The position numbers and the translations under genes were made by a program. The notes under the pieces are model-generated. The model did not search any database and had not been told where the DNA came from. It saw only the letters and a list, made by a program, of their open reading frames with translations. 64,000 nucleotides of DNA from Chitinophaga filiformis (GTDB lineage: Bacteria > Bacteroidota > Bacteroidia > Chitinophagales > Chitinophagaceae), in contig NZ_CP095855.1 of NCBI RefSeq assembly GCF_023100805.1, forward strand, positions 496,001 to 560,000, in the 5' to 3' direction. This document shows, one piece after another, positions 8,098-17,520 of the stretch. Every line of letters starts with the position of its first letter. Position 1 is the first letter of the stretch.

Positions 8098-11000
8098 CTA
8101 ATTCCTCGCATCTTCCATTGCCTTCAGGAAATCATACAGGTCGCTCATGGACCGTATACGATCTGCCACCAGCATGAAATTCTTTCCTACCTGTTTCAGC
8201 TTCGCATTATTCACCCGCGTTTGCAGATAGGTGAGGATGTGATTAAAGGTAGGTGATTCGAAGTATGGAGAATCCGGGTTGTTGATAAAATAACAACGCA
8301 GGGTTTCATCTTTCAGCATCATCTTTTCAAAGCCGAGCTTGATCGCCATCCAGCGGCAACGGATCATGCAGAGCAGGTCTTTTACAGGTTCAGGCAGCGG
8401 CCCGAAACGGTCTATCAGTTCTGCTTCAAAGGCCTGGAGCTTACTTTCCAGGGTGATGTTATCCAGTTCCTGGTAGAGGTTCAAACGTTCCTGTATACTT
8501 TCCACATAGCTGTCGGGGATCAGTATTTCCAGATCCGTATCGATGGTACAGTCGCTTACGAAATCCTTCTTCTCTTCCAGTTGTTCCTTGAAGAGATCAC
8601 GGAACTCGTTTTGTTTCAGTTCACGGATAGCTTCATCCAGGATCTTCTGGTACATATCAAATCCAATCTCTGCCATAAACCCGCTCTGTTCGCCTCCCAG
8701 CAGGTTACCGGCGCCGCGGATATCCAGGTCGCGCATAGCGATCTGGAAGCCGCTGCCCAGTTCACTGTGTTGCTCCAGTGTCTGCAGTCTTTTGCGGCTA
8801 TCGGCCGGCAGTGTGCTCATAGGAGGCGCCAACAGGTAACAGAAAGCCTTTTTATTACTACGGCCTACACGTCCGCGTAGCTGATGCAGATCGCTCAATC
8901 CGAAGTGATGGGCATTGTTGATGATGATGGTATTGGCGTTTGGAATGTCCACACCGCTTTCCACGATATTGGTACATACCAGTACATCGTACTTCCTGTC
9001 AATGAAATCGAGGATCACTTCTTCCAGCTGATGCCCTTCCATTTGTCCATGGGCAGTAGCTACTGAAAGATCAGGACACAATCCTTTTATGAGGCTGCTC
9101 ATTTCGCCTAAACCTTTCACCCTGTTGTACACGAAGTATACCTGGCCGCCACGTTCTGTTTCATAGTAGATCGCATCACGGATGAGGTCATGGTCAAATA
9201 CATGTACTTCCGTTTCTATCGGCTGCCTGTTAGGTGGCGGTGTATTGATCACGGACAAGTCTCTGGCCCCCATCAGCGAGAACTGCAATGTTCTTGGGAT
9301 GGGTGTTGCCGTTAGTGTCAGTGTATCTACATTCACTTTCAGCTGTTTCAGCTTTTCCTTGGCAGATACACCGAACTTCTGTTCCTCATCCACGACCAGC
9401 ACGCCGAGGTCTTTGAATTTTACTTCTTTACCCAGCAGTGCATGTGTACCAATGATGATGTCTATCTTTCCTTCTGCGAGTTTCTGGAGCGTTTCTTTTT
9501 TCTCTTTTGCAGACTTGAAACGGTTCAGGTAGTCGACAGTACAAGGGAAGTCTTTCAGACGCTCTGCAAAGGTCTTATAGTGCTGGAATGCCAGGATAGT
9601 GGTAGGCACCAGTACGGCAGCCTGTTTACCATCTACAACAGATTTAAAGGCGGCACGGACAGCAATCTCTGTTTTACCAAAACCTACGTCGCCACACACA
9701 AGGCGGTCCATCGGCGACGGAGATTCCATATCCTTTTTCACATCTGCTGTGGCCTTGCTCTGGTCGGGCGTATCTTCATACAGGAAGGACGCCTCCAGCT
9801 CTGTTTGCAGGTAGGTATCCATTGTATGGGCAAATCCCTGCTGGGCCTTACGGACAGCATAGAGTTTGATCAGGTCTTTCGCGATATCTTTTACCTGCGT
9901 CTTCGCCTTTTCCTTCAGCTTATCCCATGCATCGCTGCCGAGTTTGTTCACGCGTGGCTCCACGCCTTCCTTACCCGTGTATTTGCTGATCTTGTGCAGG
10001 GAGTTGATGTTTACATACAAGAGGTCATTGTTCTTGTAAATAATACGGATAGCTTCCTGCATCTTACCACCTACCTCGATCTTCTGTAAGCCACTGTACA
10101 TGCCGACACCATGATCAATATGCGTCACAAAATCGCCCGGCTGCAGTTCACGCAGCGTTTTCATGGTGATCGCCTTATTCTTGTTATAAGCCTGCTTTAC
10201 CTTGTATTTATGGTAACGCTGGAAGATCTGGTGATCGGTATAACATACCAGTTTCAGGGTATGATCTATAAAACCATGGCTGACAGGAGATGGGATAGGG
10301 AAGAATGTAAAGTCTGCCTTCAGATCTTCGAAGATGCTGCGCAACCTTTCCAGCTGGCGGGCATTCTCTGCAAAGATGAAGAGTGTATACTTATTCTTGT
10401 TGTGTGCTGACAGGTCTTTGATCAGCATATCAAACTGCCTGTTAAAAACAGGTTGCTCCTGCGTTTCAAAATTGAGCGGCGTAAAGGGACGGTTTGTCTC
10501 TTCCCACCACTGACGGTTGCTGAACACGATACAATGCCTGCGCAAAAGCTCGTGCATCAGCGGATGTGCTTTTACGAAATCAGATTCTGCCAGCTCCAAT
10601 TTATCATCGTCACCGACCTTTACTGATTGACCGGTTTGCAGGAATGCATCCAGCTTTTCTTCCAGCTGCAGCACAACGTCCTGTATATAACCGGGGTCTT
10701 TCATCCAGACGATGGTATTCTCCGGGAGGAACTCCAGGAGGGAGGTCTTCTGGTGATTCAGGCCCTGTGTATCCATATTGGCGATGAGGGTGACCTGTGT
10801 CAGCTTGCGTTCGCTCAGCTGTGTTTCCGGGTCAAAGAGGCGGATGGAGTCAATATCTTCACCGAACAGTTCTATGCGGTAAGGTTTTTCATTACCGAAA
10901 GAATAAATATCGAGGATGCCACCGCGAACAGCATATTGTCCCGGCTCATACACAAAGTCGGTATACTCAAAACCCCAGCCAACAAGTTTTTCCAGCAGCG

Positions 11001-11472
11001 CATCCACTTTAAGAACATCACCTACTTTCAGCTGCACCATATTACTGCTGAAGGCTACAGAGGCGGCCACTTTTTCCCAGAGCGCTTCCGGGTAGGTAAC
11101 CAGGATCTTTTTATGTATGGCTGGTCCGGAGAACTTCATGAGCGCTTCGGTACGCAGCATACTGTGACTGCTGTTGATCTCGTTAAAGTAGCCGGCCTTC
11201 TTGAAGGAGTCCGGAAAATAAAAGATATCCAGCGCCTGGCTTAATGACTCAAGGTCATTATGGAAATAGGCGGCCTCTTCTTTGTCGTTGAGAATGAAAA
11301 GATGATTTACGGAATTAGCCAGCTCCCACGCTCCCGCTGCTATAAATGTGGTGGCACTTCCGGTTAGTCCTGTTAATTGAAAATACTGTGGATCGGACAA
11401 ATGTATCCCTTTCACCAGCTGTTGCAGGCGGGAATCTCGCTGGTACAGTTGTAAAACAGCCTGTATATTCAT
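8098..11472 (-). CDS. mfd: Transcription-repair coupling factor Mfd
   Basis: Cytoplasmic ATP-driven DNA translocase of 1124 residues that dislodges stalled RNA polymerase and recruits UvrA to the lesion. Domains in order: a UvrB-like N-terminal module, the CarD-like RNA-polymerase-interaction domain at about 440-500 (LQPGDFVTHIDHGVGMY), a superfamily 2 helicase core with Walker A GDVGFGKTE near residue 592, DEEQKFGV near 692 and TATPIPRTL, the helicase C-lobe with GRVGRSNKKAFCYLL and the RecG/Mfd translocation region GGEQSGFMAEIGFDMY, then the TRCF C-terminal domain. Length matches the family. The ATG at 11472 sits only 8 bases past a perfect -7 box, so the transcript is probably nearly leaderless. 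Confidence 0.97.
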   Translation of the reverse strand: MNIQAVLQLYQRDSRLQQLVKGIHLSDPQYFQLTGLTGSATTFIAAGAWELANSVNHLFILNDKEEAAYFHNDLESLSQALDIFYFPDSFKKAGYFNEINSSHSMLRTEALMKFSGPAIHKKILVTYPEALWEKVAASVAFSSNMVQLKVGDVLKVDALLEKLVGWGFEYTDFVYEPGQYAVRGGILDIYSFGNEKPYRIELFGEDIDSIRLFDPETQLSERKLTQVTLIANMDTQGLNHQKTSLLEFLPENTIVWMKDPGYIQDVVLQLEEKLDAFLQTGQSVKVGDDDKLELAESDFVKAHPLMHELLRRHCIVFSNRQWWEETNRPFTPLNFETQEQPVFNRQFDMLIKDLSAHNKNKYTLFIFAENARQLERLRSIFEDLKADFTFFPIPSPVSHGFIDHTLKLVCYTDHQIFQRYHKYKVKQAYNKNKAITMKTLRELQPGDFVTHIDHGVGMYSGLQKIEVGGKMQEAIRIIYKNNDLLYVNINSLHKISKYTGKEGVEPRVNKLGSDAWDKLKEKAKTQVKDIAKDLIKLYAVRKAQQGFAHTMDTYLQTELEASFLYEDTPDQSKATADVKKDMESPSPMDRLVCGDVGFGKTEIAVRAAFKSVVDGKQAAVLVPTTILAFQHYKTFAERLKDFPCTVDYLNRFKSAKEKKETLQKLAEGKIDIIIGTHALLGKEVKFKDLGVLVVDEEQKFGVSAKEKLKQLKVNVDTLTLTATPIPRTLQFSLMGARDLSVINTPPPNRQPIETEVHVFDHDLIRDAIYYETERGGQVYFVYNRVKGLGEMSSLIKGLCPDLSVATAHGQMEGHQLEEVILDFIDRKYDVLVCTNIVESGVDIPNANTIIINNAHHFGLSDLHQLRGRVGRSNKKAFCYLLAPPMSTLPADSRKRLQTLEQHSELGSGFQIAMRDLDIRGAGNLLGGEQSGFMAEIGFDMYQKILDEAIRELKQNEFRDLFKEQLEEKKDFVSDCTIDTDLEILIPDSYVESIQERLNLYQELDNITLESKLQAFEAELIDRFGPLPEPVKDLLCMIRCRWMAIKLGFEKMMLKDETLRCYFINNPDSPYFESPTFNHILTYLQTRVNNAKLKQVGKNFMLVADRIRSMSDLYDFLKAMEDARN

Positions 11473-11480
11473 GAGGGTTG

Positions 11481-11488
11481 CAAAGATA
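11481..11488 (-). promoter_or_regulatory. Candidate -7 box of mfd
   Basis: Reverse strand reads TATCTTTG followed by CAA, a perfect TANNTTTG match 8 bases before the mfd start. No TTTG occurs at the -33 position. Confidence 0.45.
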
Positions 11489-11581
11489 CGGAATTAACGC
11501 ATTTGTCCATCGCAGCATATGCCCCTGGAAGCCAACCGGCTATGGACAATTTTGGTTATATTTAGTATAAATTCCACACAA

Positions 11582-12301
11582 ATGCTGGACCAATGGTATA
11601 AAGGGCAGGTGACCCGTATTGTACAGGAAACGCATAACACGCGGCGGTTCTGGATTCAGATCCCCGAAAAAGAGTGCTTCGACTTCAAAGCCGGTCAGTT
11701 TGTAACCCTCGACCTCCCCATACATGAGCAAAAGAACAAACGCTGGCGCAGTTACTCCATCGCCTCCCCACCAGACGGCACGAATACAATAGAACTGGTC
11801 ATTGTATTCCTGGAAGGTGGTGCCGGTACCAATTACCTGTTCAATCAGGTTACGGAGGGCAGCGAGCTGACTTTAAAAGGGCCGCTGGGGCATTTCACCC
11901 TGCCGGAGCAGCTGGACAAAGACCTGTTCTTCATCTGTACCGGCACCGGTATTGCACCCTTCCGGTCCATGGCCCAATACATAAAAGCGCACGATCTGCC
12001 GCATCCTCCTATCCACCTCATTTATGGCTGCCGCCAACAATGTGACCTGCTTTATGCATCTGAAATGTGCCAGCTGGAGCAGGAGTTGAATGATTTCCAT
12101 TATATCCCCACCCTGTCAAGGGAGGACGATCTGTGGACGGGGCGTAAGGGCTATGTACACCTGATCTATGAAGAACTGGCCCGCAAACAGCCTGCGCATT
12201 TCTTTTTATGTGGCTGGAAGAATATGATAGATGAGGCCAAACAGCGGATACTGGCCCTGGGCTACGACAGGCATGACATCCACCAGGAGCTGTATGGATA
12301 G
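11582..12301 (+). CDS. Ferredoxin-NADP reductase-type FAD/NAD(P) oxidoreductase
   Basis: Flavoprotein of 239 residues made of an FAD-binding barrel and an NAD(P)-binding Rossmann domain. FAD site: RSYSIASPP near residue 58, the FNR-family RxYS motif. Pyridine nucleotide site: CTGTGIAPFRSM near residue 118, then LIYGCR, and the C-terminal CGWKNMIDEAK which matches the family's C-G-(P)-x-x-M motif. Start chosen at ATG 11582, because the upstream in-frame codons run through promoter-like sequence and the FAD domain begins normally with the strand YKGQVTRIV. It lacks an iron-sulfur domain, so it needs an external carrier such as ferredoxin or flavodoxin. Divergent from mfd, single gene. Exact partner unknown. 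Confidence 0.9.
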   Translation: MLDQWYKGQVTRIVQETHNTRRFWIQIPEKECFDFKAGQFVTLDLPIHEQKNKRWRSYSIASPPDGTNTIELVIVFLEGGAGTNYLFNQVTEGSELTLKGPLGHFTLPEQLDKDLFFICTGTGIAPFRSMAQYIKAHDLPHPPIHLIYGCRQQCDLLYASEMCQLEQELNDFHYIPTLSREDDLWTGRKGYVHLIYEELARKQPAHFFLCGWKNMIDEAKQRILALGYDRHDIHQELYG

Positions 12302-12337
12302 CCTACACATGACGATATGATCCTATATATTTCCCAT

Positions 12338-12370
12338 AAAAAAGGCGACATCGATTGATGCCGCCTTTTT
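12338..12370. terminator. Terminator between oxidoreductase and glyS
   Basis: Arms AAAAAGGCG-A-CATC and GATG-C-CGCCTTTTT around the loop GATT, one internal mismatch. A-tract and T-tract on either side make it usable by both convergent genes. Confidence 0.85.
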
Positions 12371-12390
12371 CTATAAATCGTTTTTATTTT

Positions 12391-13821
12391 CTATTCGTTG
12401 ATCTTATTCAGCACGATCTCTTTCACCTTGTCCATTGGCACCCTTTCCTGCTCCATGCTGTCGCGGTAGCGGATGGTAACGGTGTTGTCTTCTTTGGTCT
12501 GATGGTCGATGGTTACACAGAAAGGAGTACCGATGGCATCCTGACGGCGGTAACGTCTTCCGATCGCATCTTTCTCCTCATAGAAGCAGTAGAAGGATGA
12601 TTTACATTTATCCATCAGTTCCTTCGCTAATTCAGGCAAACCGTCCTTTTTAGTGAGCGGGAAAATAGCCAGTTGCACAGGCGCCAGCTTAGCCGGGAAT
12701 CTCATCACCACACGGCTGTCTTCCTTACCGTCTTTGCTCAGGTCTTCCTCTTCGTAAGCGTTGCAGATTGTCAGCAGGAACATGCGATCCAGACCAATAG
12801 AAGTCTCTATCACATATGGAATGTAGTTCTGATTGGTTTCTGTATCAAAATACTGGATCTTCTTTTTGCTATATTCCTGGTGGCTCTTCAGGTCAAAGTC
12901 TGTACGGGAGTGGATACCCTCTACTTCCTTGAAACCAATCGGGAATTCATATTCGATGTCCACAGCAGCATCAGCATAATGCGCCAGCTTAACGTGGTCG
13001 TGATAACGGTACTTCTCAGGAGACGTACCCAGGCTGAGGTGCCATTTCATACGCTCTTCCTTCCAATAGGCATACCATTCTTTCTGGGTGCCAGGGCGGA
13101 TAAAGAACTGCATTTCCATCTGTTCAAACTCACGCATACGGAAGATGAACTGACGGGCAACGATCTCATTACGGAAAGCCTTACCTACCTGCGCGATACC
13201 AAAAGGTATCTTCATACGGCCGGTTTTCTGTACATTCAGGAAATTGACGAAAATACCCTGAGCAGTCTCCGGGCGCAGGTATATTTCACTAGCCTCGTCG
13301 GTCACACTACCCAACTGGGTAGAGAACATCAGGTTAAACTGACGAACGTCTGTCCAATTGACAGTACCACTCACAGAACATTTGATCTTATTATCTTCTA
13401 TCAGCTTTTTCAGGCCTGCGAAGTCATTCTCCTTAAGCAGGTTATCCATCTGTTCTATCAGGGCATCACCAGCTTCTTTAGATAGAGTTTCAGCATGGCC
13501 TTCTATGAGATGATCTACACGATAGCGTTTCTTACTGTCTTTATTGTCGATCATCGGGTCGCTGAAATTATCAACGTGCCCGGATGCCTTCCAGGTAGTA
13601 GGATGCATAAAAATGGCAGCATCAATCCCGACGATATTCTCATGCATCTGGGTCATGCTCTTCCACCAATAGTCGCGGATATTCTTCTTCAATTGAGCTC
13701 CGTTCTGGCCATAGTCATATACTGCACTTAAGCCGTCATATATTTCACTGGACGGGAACACGAAGCCATATTCTTTACAATGCGAGATGATCGCCTGGAA
13801 TTTGTTCTGATCTGTAGCCAT
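12391..13821 (-). CDS. glyS: Glycine--tRNA ligase (single-chain, alpha2 type)
   Basis: Class II aminoacyl-tRNA synthetase of 476 residues that charges tRNA-Gly. The single-chain dimeric type is recognisable from SGHVDNFSDPM near residue 81, the class II motif 2 region VGKAFRNEIVARQFIFRMREFEQME, and the motif 3 region IGLDRMFLLTICNAY. The C-terminal anticodon-binding domain starts with LAPVQLAIFPLTKKDG. Length is normal for the single-chain enzyme; no separate alpha and beta genes are expected. It is the last gene of a minus-strand run (450-residue membrane protein, dtd, MazG-like, YihY) with only 44 bases before it, yet has its own -7 box within that gap, so it is probably transcribed both ways. 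Confidence 0.97.
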   Translation of the reverse strand: MATDQNKFQAIISHCKEYGFVFPSSEIYDGLSAVYDYGQNGAQLKKNIRDYWWKSMTQMHENIVGIDAAIFMHPTTWKASGHVDNFSDPMIDNKDSKKRYRVDHLIEGHAETLSKEAGDALIEQMDNLLKENDFAGLKKLIEDNKIKCSVSGTVNWTDVRQFNLMFSTQLGSVTDEASEIYLRPETAQGIFVNFLNVQKTGRMKIPFGIAQVGKAFRNEIVARQFIFRMREFEQMEMQFFIRPGTQKEWYAYWKEERMKWHLSLGTSPEKYRYHDHVKLAHYADAAVDIEYEFPIGFKEVEGIHSRTDFDLKSHQEYSKKKIQYFDTETNQNYIPYVIETSIGLDRMFLLTICNAYEEEDLSKDGKEDSRVVMRFPAKLAPVQLAIFPLTKKDGLPELAKELMDKCKSSFYCFYEEKDAIGRRYRRQDAIGTPFCVTIDHQTKEDNTVTIRYRDSMEQERVPMDKVKEIVLNKINE

Positions 13822-13828
13822 AGTGGCG

Positions 13829-13857
13829 CAAATATAATAAGGGTTTTCGGAATTAAA
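13829..13857 (-). promoter_or_regulatory. Candidate promoter of glyS
   Basis: Reverse strand: TTTA (13857-13854), 17 bases, TATATTTG (13836-13829). The -7 box is a perfect TANNTTTG and lies 7 bases before the start codon; spacing is slightly short. Confidence 0.5.
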
Positions 13858-13865
13858 GACGGCGT

Positions 13866-14819
13866 TTAGCTACCTTTTTCAGTCTCGATAGGGGCCGTTA
13901 AGGGCAATTCATCCGTTTCCACGGGCACTTCCTTGACATATACTGCGTATTCATTGGGTCTGATCCTACCACCGAAATGCTGTACATATACTTGAGTAAA
14001 TTCAGCTCCAAAGTACAGGATAATGGCTGAATAATACACCCAAAGCAGGATGATCACGATAGAACCGGCCGCCCCGTAGGCAGTACCCACCTTGCTGGAA
14101 CCAAGATACAGTCCTATGGCGAATTTTCCTATCATAAACAGGATGGCGGTAGTTACAGCGCCGATAATTACATGTTTCCACTGCACCTTCGCATCCGGCA
14201 GCACCTTGAAAATGATGGCAAACAGTATGCTGATCACCACAAAGGTGAGGACCAGGTTGATAATGTACACCAATACTATCGTCACCTGTGGAAAGAATAC
14301 CGCCAGTTGGTTACTGAACAGGGCTATAATACCGTTCAGTGCCAGGGATACCATGAGAATAAACCCCAGGCTGATCACGATTGAAAATGACAGCAGCCTG
14401 TTGAGCAACATCTTGAGCAGGCCATTCTTAGGTTTGGCCTTTAGCTGCCAGATGAAGTTAATGGAATCCTGAATCTCTCCAAACACACTGGTGGCGCCAA
14501 TGACCAGGGTAACAATACCTACTATTGTTGCCCAGCCCGAGTCTCCTGAGAGAGCGGCATTTTTGATCATTTCCTGGATCTGCAGGGCGGCCTGTCCCCC
14601 TACCATACTCTTGATCTGGCCATATATACTGCCCTCGATCGCCTCTTTCCCGAGAAATACATCACATAGCGTGATAATCACGATCAGCATGGGGGCGATG
14701 GAAAAGATGGTGTAGTAGGATAACGCGGCGCTGAGTTTGAGCACCTTGTCATCCATGAAGTCATGAAAGGTCTGTTTCAGGATGAGCCAAATGGTCTTCA
14801 CCTTCTTGAATATCTTCAT
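13866..14819 (-). CDS. YihY/BrkB-family inner membrane protein
   Basis: Integral membrane protein of 317 residues, YihY/virulence factor BrkB family. About six transmembrane helices are visible: around 30-52 (LSYYTIFSIAPMLIVIITL), 95-115, 140-170, 175-205, 215-235 and 245-270. The conserved opening AALSYYTIFSIAP and the late motif YGAAGSIVIILLWVYYSAIILYFGAEFTQVY are family hallmarks. Although once annotated as ribonuclease BN, the family has no demonstrated RNase activity; its transport or envelope role is unclear. The C-terminus is a short acidic cytoplasmic tail. It follows the MazG-like gene after 26 bases in the same operon. Confidence 0.9.
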   Translation of the reverse strand: MKIFKKVKTIWLILKQTFHDFMDDKVLKLSAALSYYTIFSIAPMLIVIITLCDVFLGKEAIEGSIYGQIKSMVGGQAALQIQEMIKNAALSGDSGWATIVGIVTLVIGATSVFGEIQDSINFIWQLKAKPKNGLLKMLLNRLLSFSIVISLGFILMVSLALNGIIALFSNQLAVFFPQVTIVLVYIINLVLTFVVISILFAIIFKVLPDAKVQWKHVIIGAVTTAILFMIGKFAIGLYLGSSKVGTAYGAAGSIVIILLWVYYSAIILYFGAEFTQVYVQHFGGRIRPNEYAVYVKEVPVETDELPLTAPIETEKGS

Positions 14820-14845
14820 ATGATAGCTTTAACAAAAAACCTGCC

Positions 14846-15172
14846 TTATTGGAGCTTTTCATTGTTCCTGTGCCTGCTGGCATCGCGGATATTTTTTTTC
14901 TCGAAGTTCTTTTCCAGGGCGGCGGTCATATCTACCCCGGTCTGGTTGGCAATACAGAGCAATACCCACATGACGTCTGCCAGCTCATCTGCCAGGTCTT
15001 TCTCTTTATCGGATTCTTTGAAGGACTGTTCCCCGTACTTGCGGGACATGATCCGGGCTACTTCCCCCACTTCTTCCGTCAGGATGGCCATGTTGGTCAG
15101 TTCGCTGAAATAGCGTACGCCGACTGTCTTTATCCAGCCATCGATCTTTTCCTGTGCTTCCTGGATGGTCAT
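14846..15172 (-). CDS. MazG-like nucleotide pyrophosphohydrolase
   Basis: All-alpha NTP pyrophosphohydrolase of 108 residues. The metal-binding signature is present: E33-E34-x-x-E37 (LTEEVGEVAR) and E63-x-x-D66 (ADELADVMWVLL). Members of this compact family dimerise or tetramerise and hydrolyse non-canonical NTPs to NMP and pyrophosphate. Ending in an amphipathic, charged tail (KKNIRDASRHRNN). The gene begins 9 bases after dtd, so the two are surely co-transcribed; both are quality-control enzymes, one for nucleotides, the other for charged tRNA. Substrate preference cannot be read from sequence. Confidence 0.9.
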   Translation of the reverse strand: MTIQEAQEKIDGWIKTVGVRYFSELTNMAILTEEVGEVARIMSRKYGEQSFKESDKEKDLADELADVMWVLLCIANQTGVDMTAALEKNFEKKNIRDASRHRNNEKLQ

Positions 15173-15181
15173 ATTGATGAT

Positions 15182-15634
15182 TTATTCCTTTGATTTTGTG
15201 TCTATAATGATCGTAACAGGGCCGTCGTTCAGCAGCTCCACCTTCATATCTGCACCGAAAATGCCGGTAGCAATGGTTTTCCCCATATCAAACGTCAACT
15301 GGCTGATCATCTGTTCATACAGCGGTATGGCTATATCCGGCTTACTGGCCCTGATATAAGAGGGCCTGTTTCCCTTCCTGGTAGCGGCATGCAGCGTGAA
15401 CTGGCTTACCAGCAGGATATCTCCGTTCACTTCTTTTACAGAACGGTTCATGACGCCTTCCTCATCGTTAAAAATACGGAGGTTGACGATCTTATTACTC
15501 AGCCAGGTAATATCTTCAGTATTATCCGCGTCCTCAATGCCCAGCAATACCAGCAAACCTGTCCCGATACTGCCGGTAATACTGCCATCTACGGTCACGG
15601 ATGCCCTTGATGCACGTTGTATAACTGCACGCAT
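15182..15634 (-). CDS. dtd: D-aminoacyl-tRNA deacylase
   Basis: Cytoplasmic editing enzyme of 150 residues that hydrolyses D-aminoacyl-tRNA (and mischarged glycyl-tRNA-Ala), freeing tRNA from D-amino acids. Both signature motifs are intact: SQFTL at 77-81 and the cross-subunit GPVT at 138-141 (NDGPVT), which carries the Gly-cisPro that gives chiral selectivity. N-terminal MRAVIQRASRASVTVDG is typical. Length is standard. The gene lies between a 450-residue membrane protein (43 bases upstream) and the MazG-like gene (9 bases downstream) and upstream of glyS, which makes a functional link with tRNA-Gly charging plausible but unproven. Confidence 0.95.
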   Translation of the reverse strand: MRAVIQRASRASVTVDGSITGSIGTGLLVLLGIEDADNTEDITWLSNKIVNLRIFNDEEGVMNRSVKEVNGDILLVSQFTLHAATRKGNRPSYIRASKPDIAIPLYEQMISQLTFDMGKTIATGIFGADMKVELLNDGPVTIIIDTKSKE

Positions 15635-15677
15635 ATGTGTAGTATGTTATTTTAATTGCGCCGGGAAATTAAAATAT

Positions 15678-17030
15678 TTATGCGGTATGTGTGAAAATAT
15701 CGCCGGCTTCCGGGTCCTGTACCTTTATAGTATCTTCTATTTCCAGTTTAGGGTAAAACAATTCCTGCATCAGGTAGTAGTAGAGATAGAGGAATGCCAG
15801 TGATAATACCAGCTGTTCGTTCAATGCAAACAGTATGGTGACCATATTCAGGCCCATTACCAGGAGCAGATAGGTTCTGCCGCTACGCAATTTTATATAG
15901 GCAAATATCTTCAGGAGGTATAATGCGCCCAGGAGCCCTATACCCGGCAATCCCAGCCCTGTAGGCGCTGTCAGCATGTGATAGATATTATATACGGTTA
16001 CCATAATCCCTGATACGATCATCGTTTGCTGGGCGGCATACCTGTCGCACTCAAGGTATGACACCGCATGTTCTTCAACACTGGCCGGTTCGTCTTTGGC
16101 AAACAACAGTTTTAACGCTGCAATGATATTAACAACAGGGATATAATGCAGCATGATCAGCCAGGGGTTATATTCTCCCGTAGTCAATGCCCTGCCGGTA
16201 ATGATATTCCTTAACAAGCCGGCAAGAGAATAGATACACAGTACCGCCAGCAGTAACCTGAAAATAGTAAAAGCGATAACCATCAGCGGCAGCGTTGCCC
16301 CCTGGAAAAAATTTCCCATTAAAAAGGTGAGCTCACCAATGCTTCCCATGTAAATAAACCAGATGGAGAGGAAGAGGAAAAAGTATTCCCAATTACCAAT
16401 AGTCTGTATACGGGACTGCAGTTTTATAAAAAATGCCGGCCATCTGAAACTGTTCTCTGTCAGGAAAACAATTGAATAGTAAGAGATAAATCCGCCGAAG
16501 TTTACCAGCAGAGAAGCAAGGGATTCCGTTACCTCTCTCCACTCGCCGGTCGGATCCAGCCATCCGAAGGAGATAAAAAAACCTGTTGGGCTGCCGGTTT
16601 TAGGGATCACAAAATAGATCACTGCGGCCAGTACGGCTGCGCCTATTTTATCGCCCATCCCATTCAGATAGAAACGGGCAATGATAATCACGAGAATGAC
16701 CGCAAATGAATTGACATAATAGATCAGCGAAGTACTTTGCTGGCCACTGCTACTTTTCAGGAACTCGTTCAGGACAAACCGCAGGCCGAACGCCAATATC
16801 ACCACAAATGCCAGTAAACCAAACTGCTTCACATCTTTTTTAATAACAGCCTCCCATACTATCATAACAAGGGCGGGCAGTGCCAGAGATATTGCATTTT
16901 GCGTTCCCAGGCTAAGCGATAGTATTGATGGTAACAGGATAGTTGCACTCTTGTGCATCGTGAAAGCTATAAGTAGGGGAATCCAACTGGTTTTGAGTAT
17001 GCGTAACTGTACAGGTGTAAAGAAATTCAT
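15678..17030 (-). CDS. Polytopic membrane protein of unknown function
   Basis: Protein of 450 residues that I do not recognise. It has roughly 10-12 hydrophobic segments, for example near 12-38, 45-60, 70-88, 102-118, 128-145, 185-200, 220-260, 265-285, 300-320 and 360-420. There is no signal peptide; the N-terminus begins MNFFTPVQLRILK. Noticeable elements are a GSIGELTFLMGNFF loop, TTGEYNPW and a highly aromatic stretch FLYLYYYLMQELFYPK near the C-terminus, followed by a short acidic tail (LEIEDTIKVQDPEAGD). No transporter signature is evident. It is the first gene of the minus-strand run leading to dtd, the MazG-like gene, YihY and glyS, and is divergent from arfB. Confidence 0.8.
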   Translation of the reverse strand: MNFFTPVQLRILKTSWIPLLIAFTMHKSATILLPSILSLSLGTQNAISLALPALVMIVWEAVIKKDVKQFGLLAFVVILAFGLRFVLNEFLKSSSGQQSTSLIYYVNSFAVILVIIIARFYLNGMGDKIGAAVLAAVIYFVIPKTGSPTGFFISFGWLDPTGEWREVTESLASLLVNFGGFISYYSIVFLTENSFRWPAFFIKLQSRIQTIGNWEYFFLFLSIWFIYMGSIGELTFLMGNFFQGATLPLMVIAFTIFRLLLAVLCIYSLAGLLRNIITGRALTTGEYNPWLIMLHYIPVVNIIAALKLLFAKDEPASVEEHAVSYLECDRYAAQQTMIVSGIMVTVYNIYHMLTAPTGLGLPGIGLLGALYLLKIFAYIKLRSGRTYLLLVMGLNMVTILFALNEQLVLSLAFLYLYYYLMQELFYPKLEIEDTIKVQDPEAGDIFTHTA

Positions 17031-17120
17031 GGCATGCAGGATTTAGAAGGATGGACGGCAAATAAAATCATTTACCTTTAGTTAAATTACGATAATCAAT
17101 TATAAAGAAACGTTAATTAA

Positions 17121-17519
17121 ATGAGTGTAGATCTTTCCGCCGAAATCAGCTTCCGCACCGCCAGGAGCGGGGGAAAGGGCGGACAAAACGTGAATAAGGT
17201 GGAAACCATGGTGGAGGGTTATTTTGATATTTCCGCTTCATCTTTGTTAACCGAAGAACAAAAAACACTGGTGCAGGAAAAGCTGGCGCACCGCATCAAC
17301 GCAGAAGGACTGCTACAGGTACGCTCACAGGAAGAACGCACCCAGCTGGGCAACAAACAACTGGTAGTAAAAAAGATGAACGAACTGGTGAATAAAGCCC
17401 TCATCAAACCCAAGAAACGGGTGCCTACCAGACCATCGAAAGCAGTGAAGGAAAAGCGCATCCAATTCAAGAAAAGGCTGTCGGAGAAAAAACAACAGCG
17501 CAGGAAAGGGCTGGAATAA
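17121..17519 (+). CDS. arfB: ArfB/YaeJ-type peptidyl-tRNA hydrolase
   Basis: Small release-factor-like protein of 132 residues with a class I release factor catalytic domain but no codon-recognition domain. GGQ lies at residues 20-22 within RSGGKGGQNVNKVET; the glutamine positions water to hydrolyse peptidyl-tRNA. The C-terminal 40 residues are strongly basic (KKRVPTRPSKAVKEKRIQFKKR onward), as in ArfB, where this tail enters the empty mRNA channel of stalled ribosomes. It should rescue ribosomes on non-stop mRNA. The flippase start follows 26 bases later. The canonical RF1 of this genome is at 38707-39771, so this is the rescue paralogue. Confidence 0.92.
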   Translation: MSVDLSAEISFRTARSGGKGGQNVNKVETMVEGYFDISASSLLTEEQKTLVQEKLAHRINAEGLLQVRSQEERTQLGNKQLVVKKMNELVNKALIKPKKRVPTRPSKAVKEKRIQFKKRLSEKKQQRRKGLE

Positions 17520-17520
17520 T

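Noticed and set aside
8543..10089. Several long plus-strand frames opposite mfd
   Set aside because: Shadow frames of a certain gene; no signals of their own.
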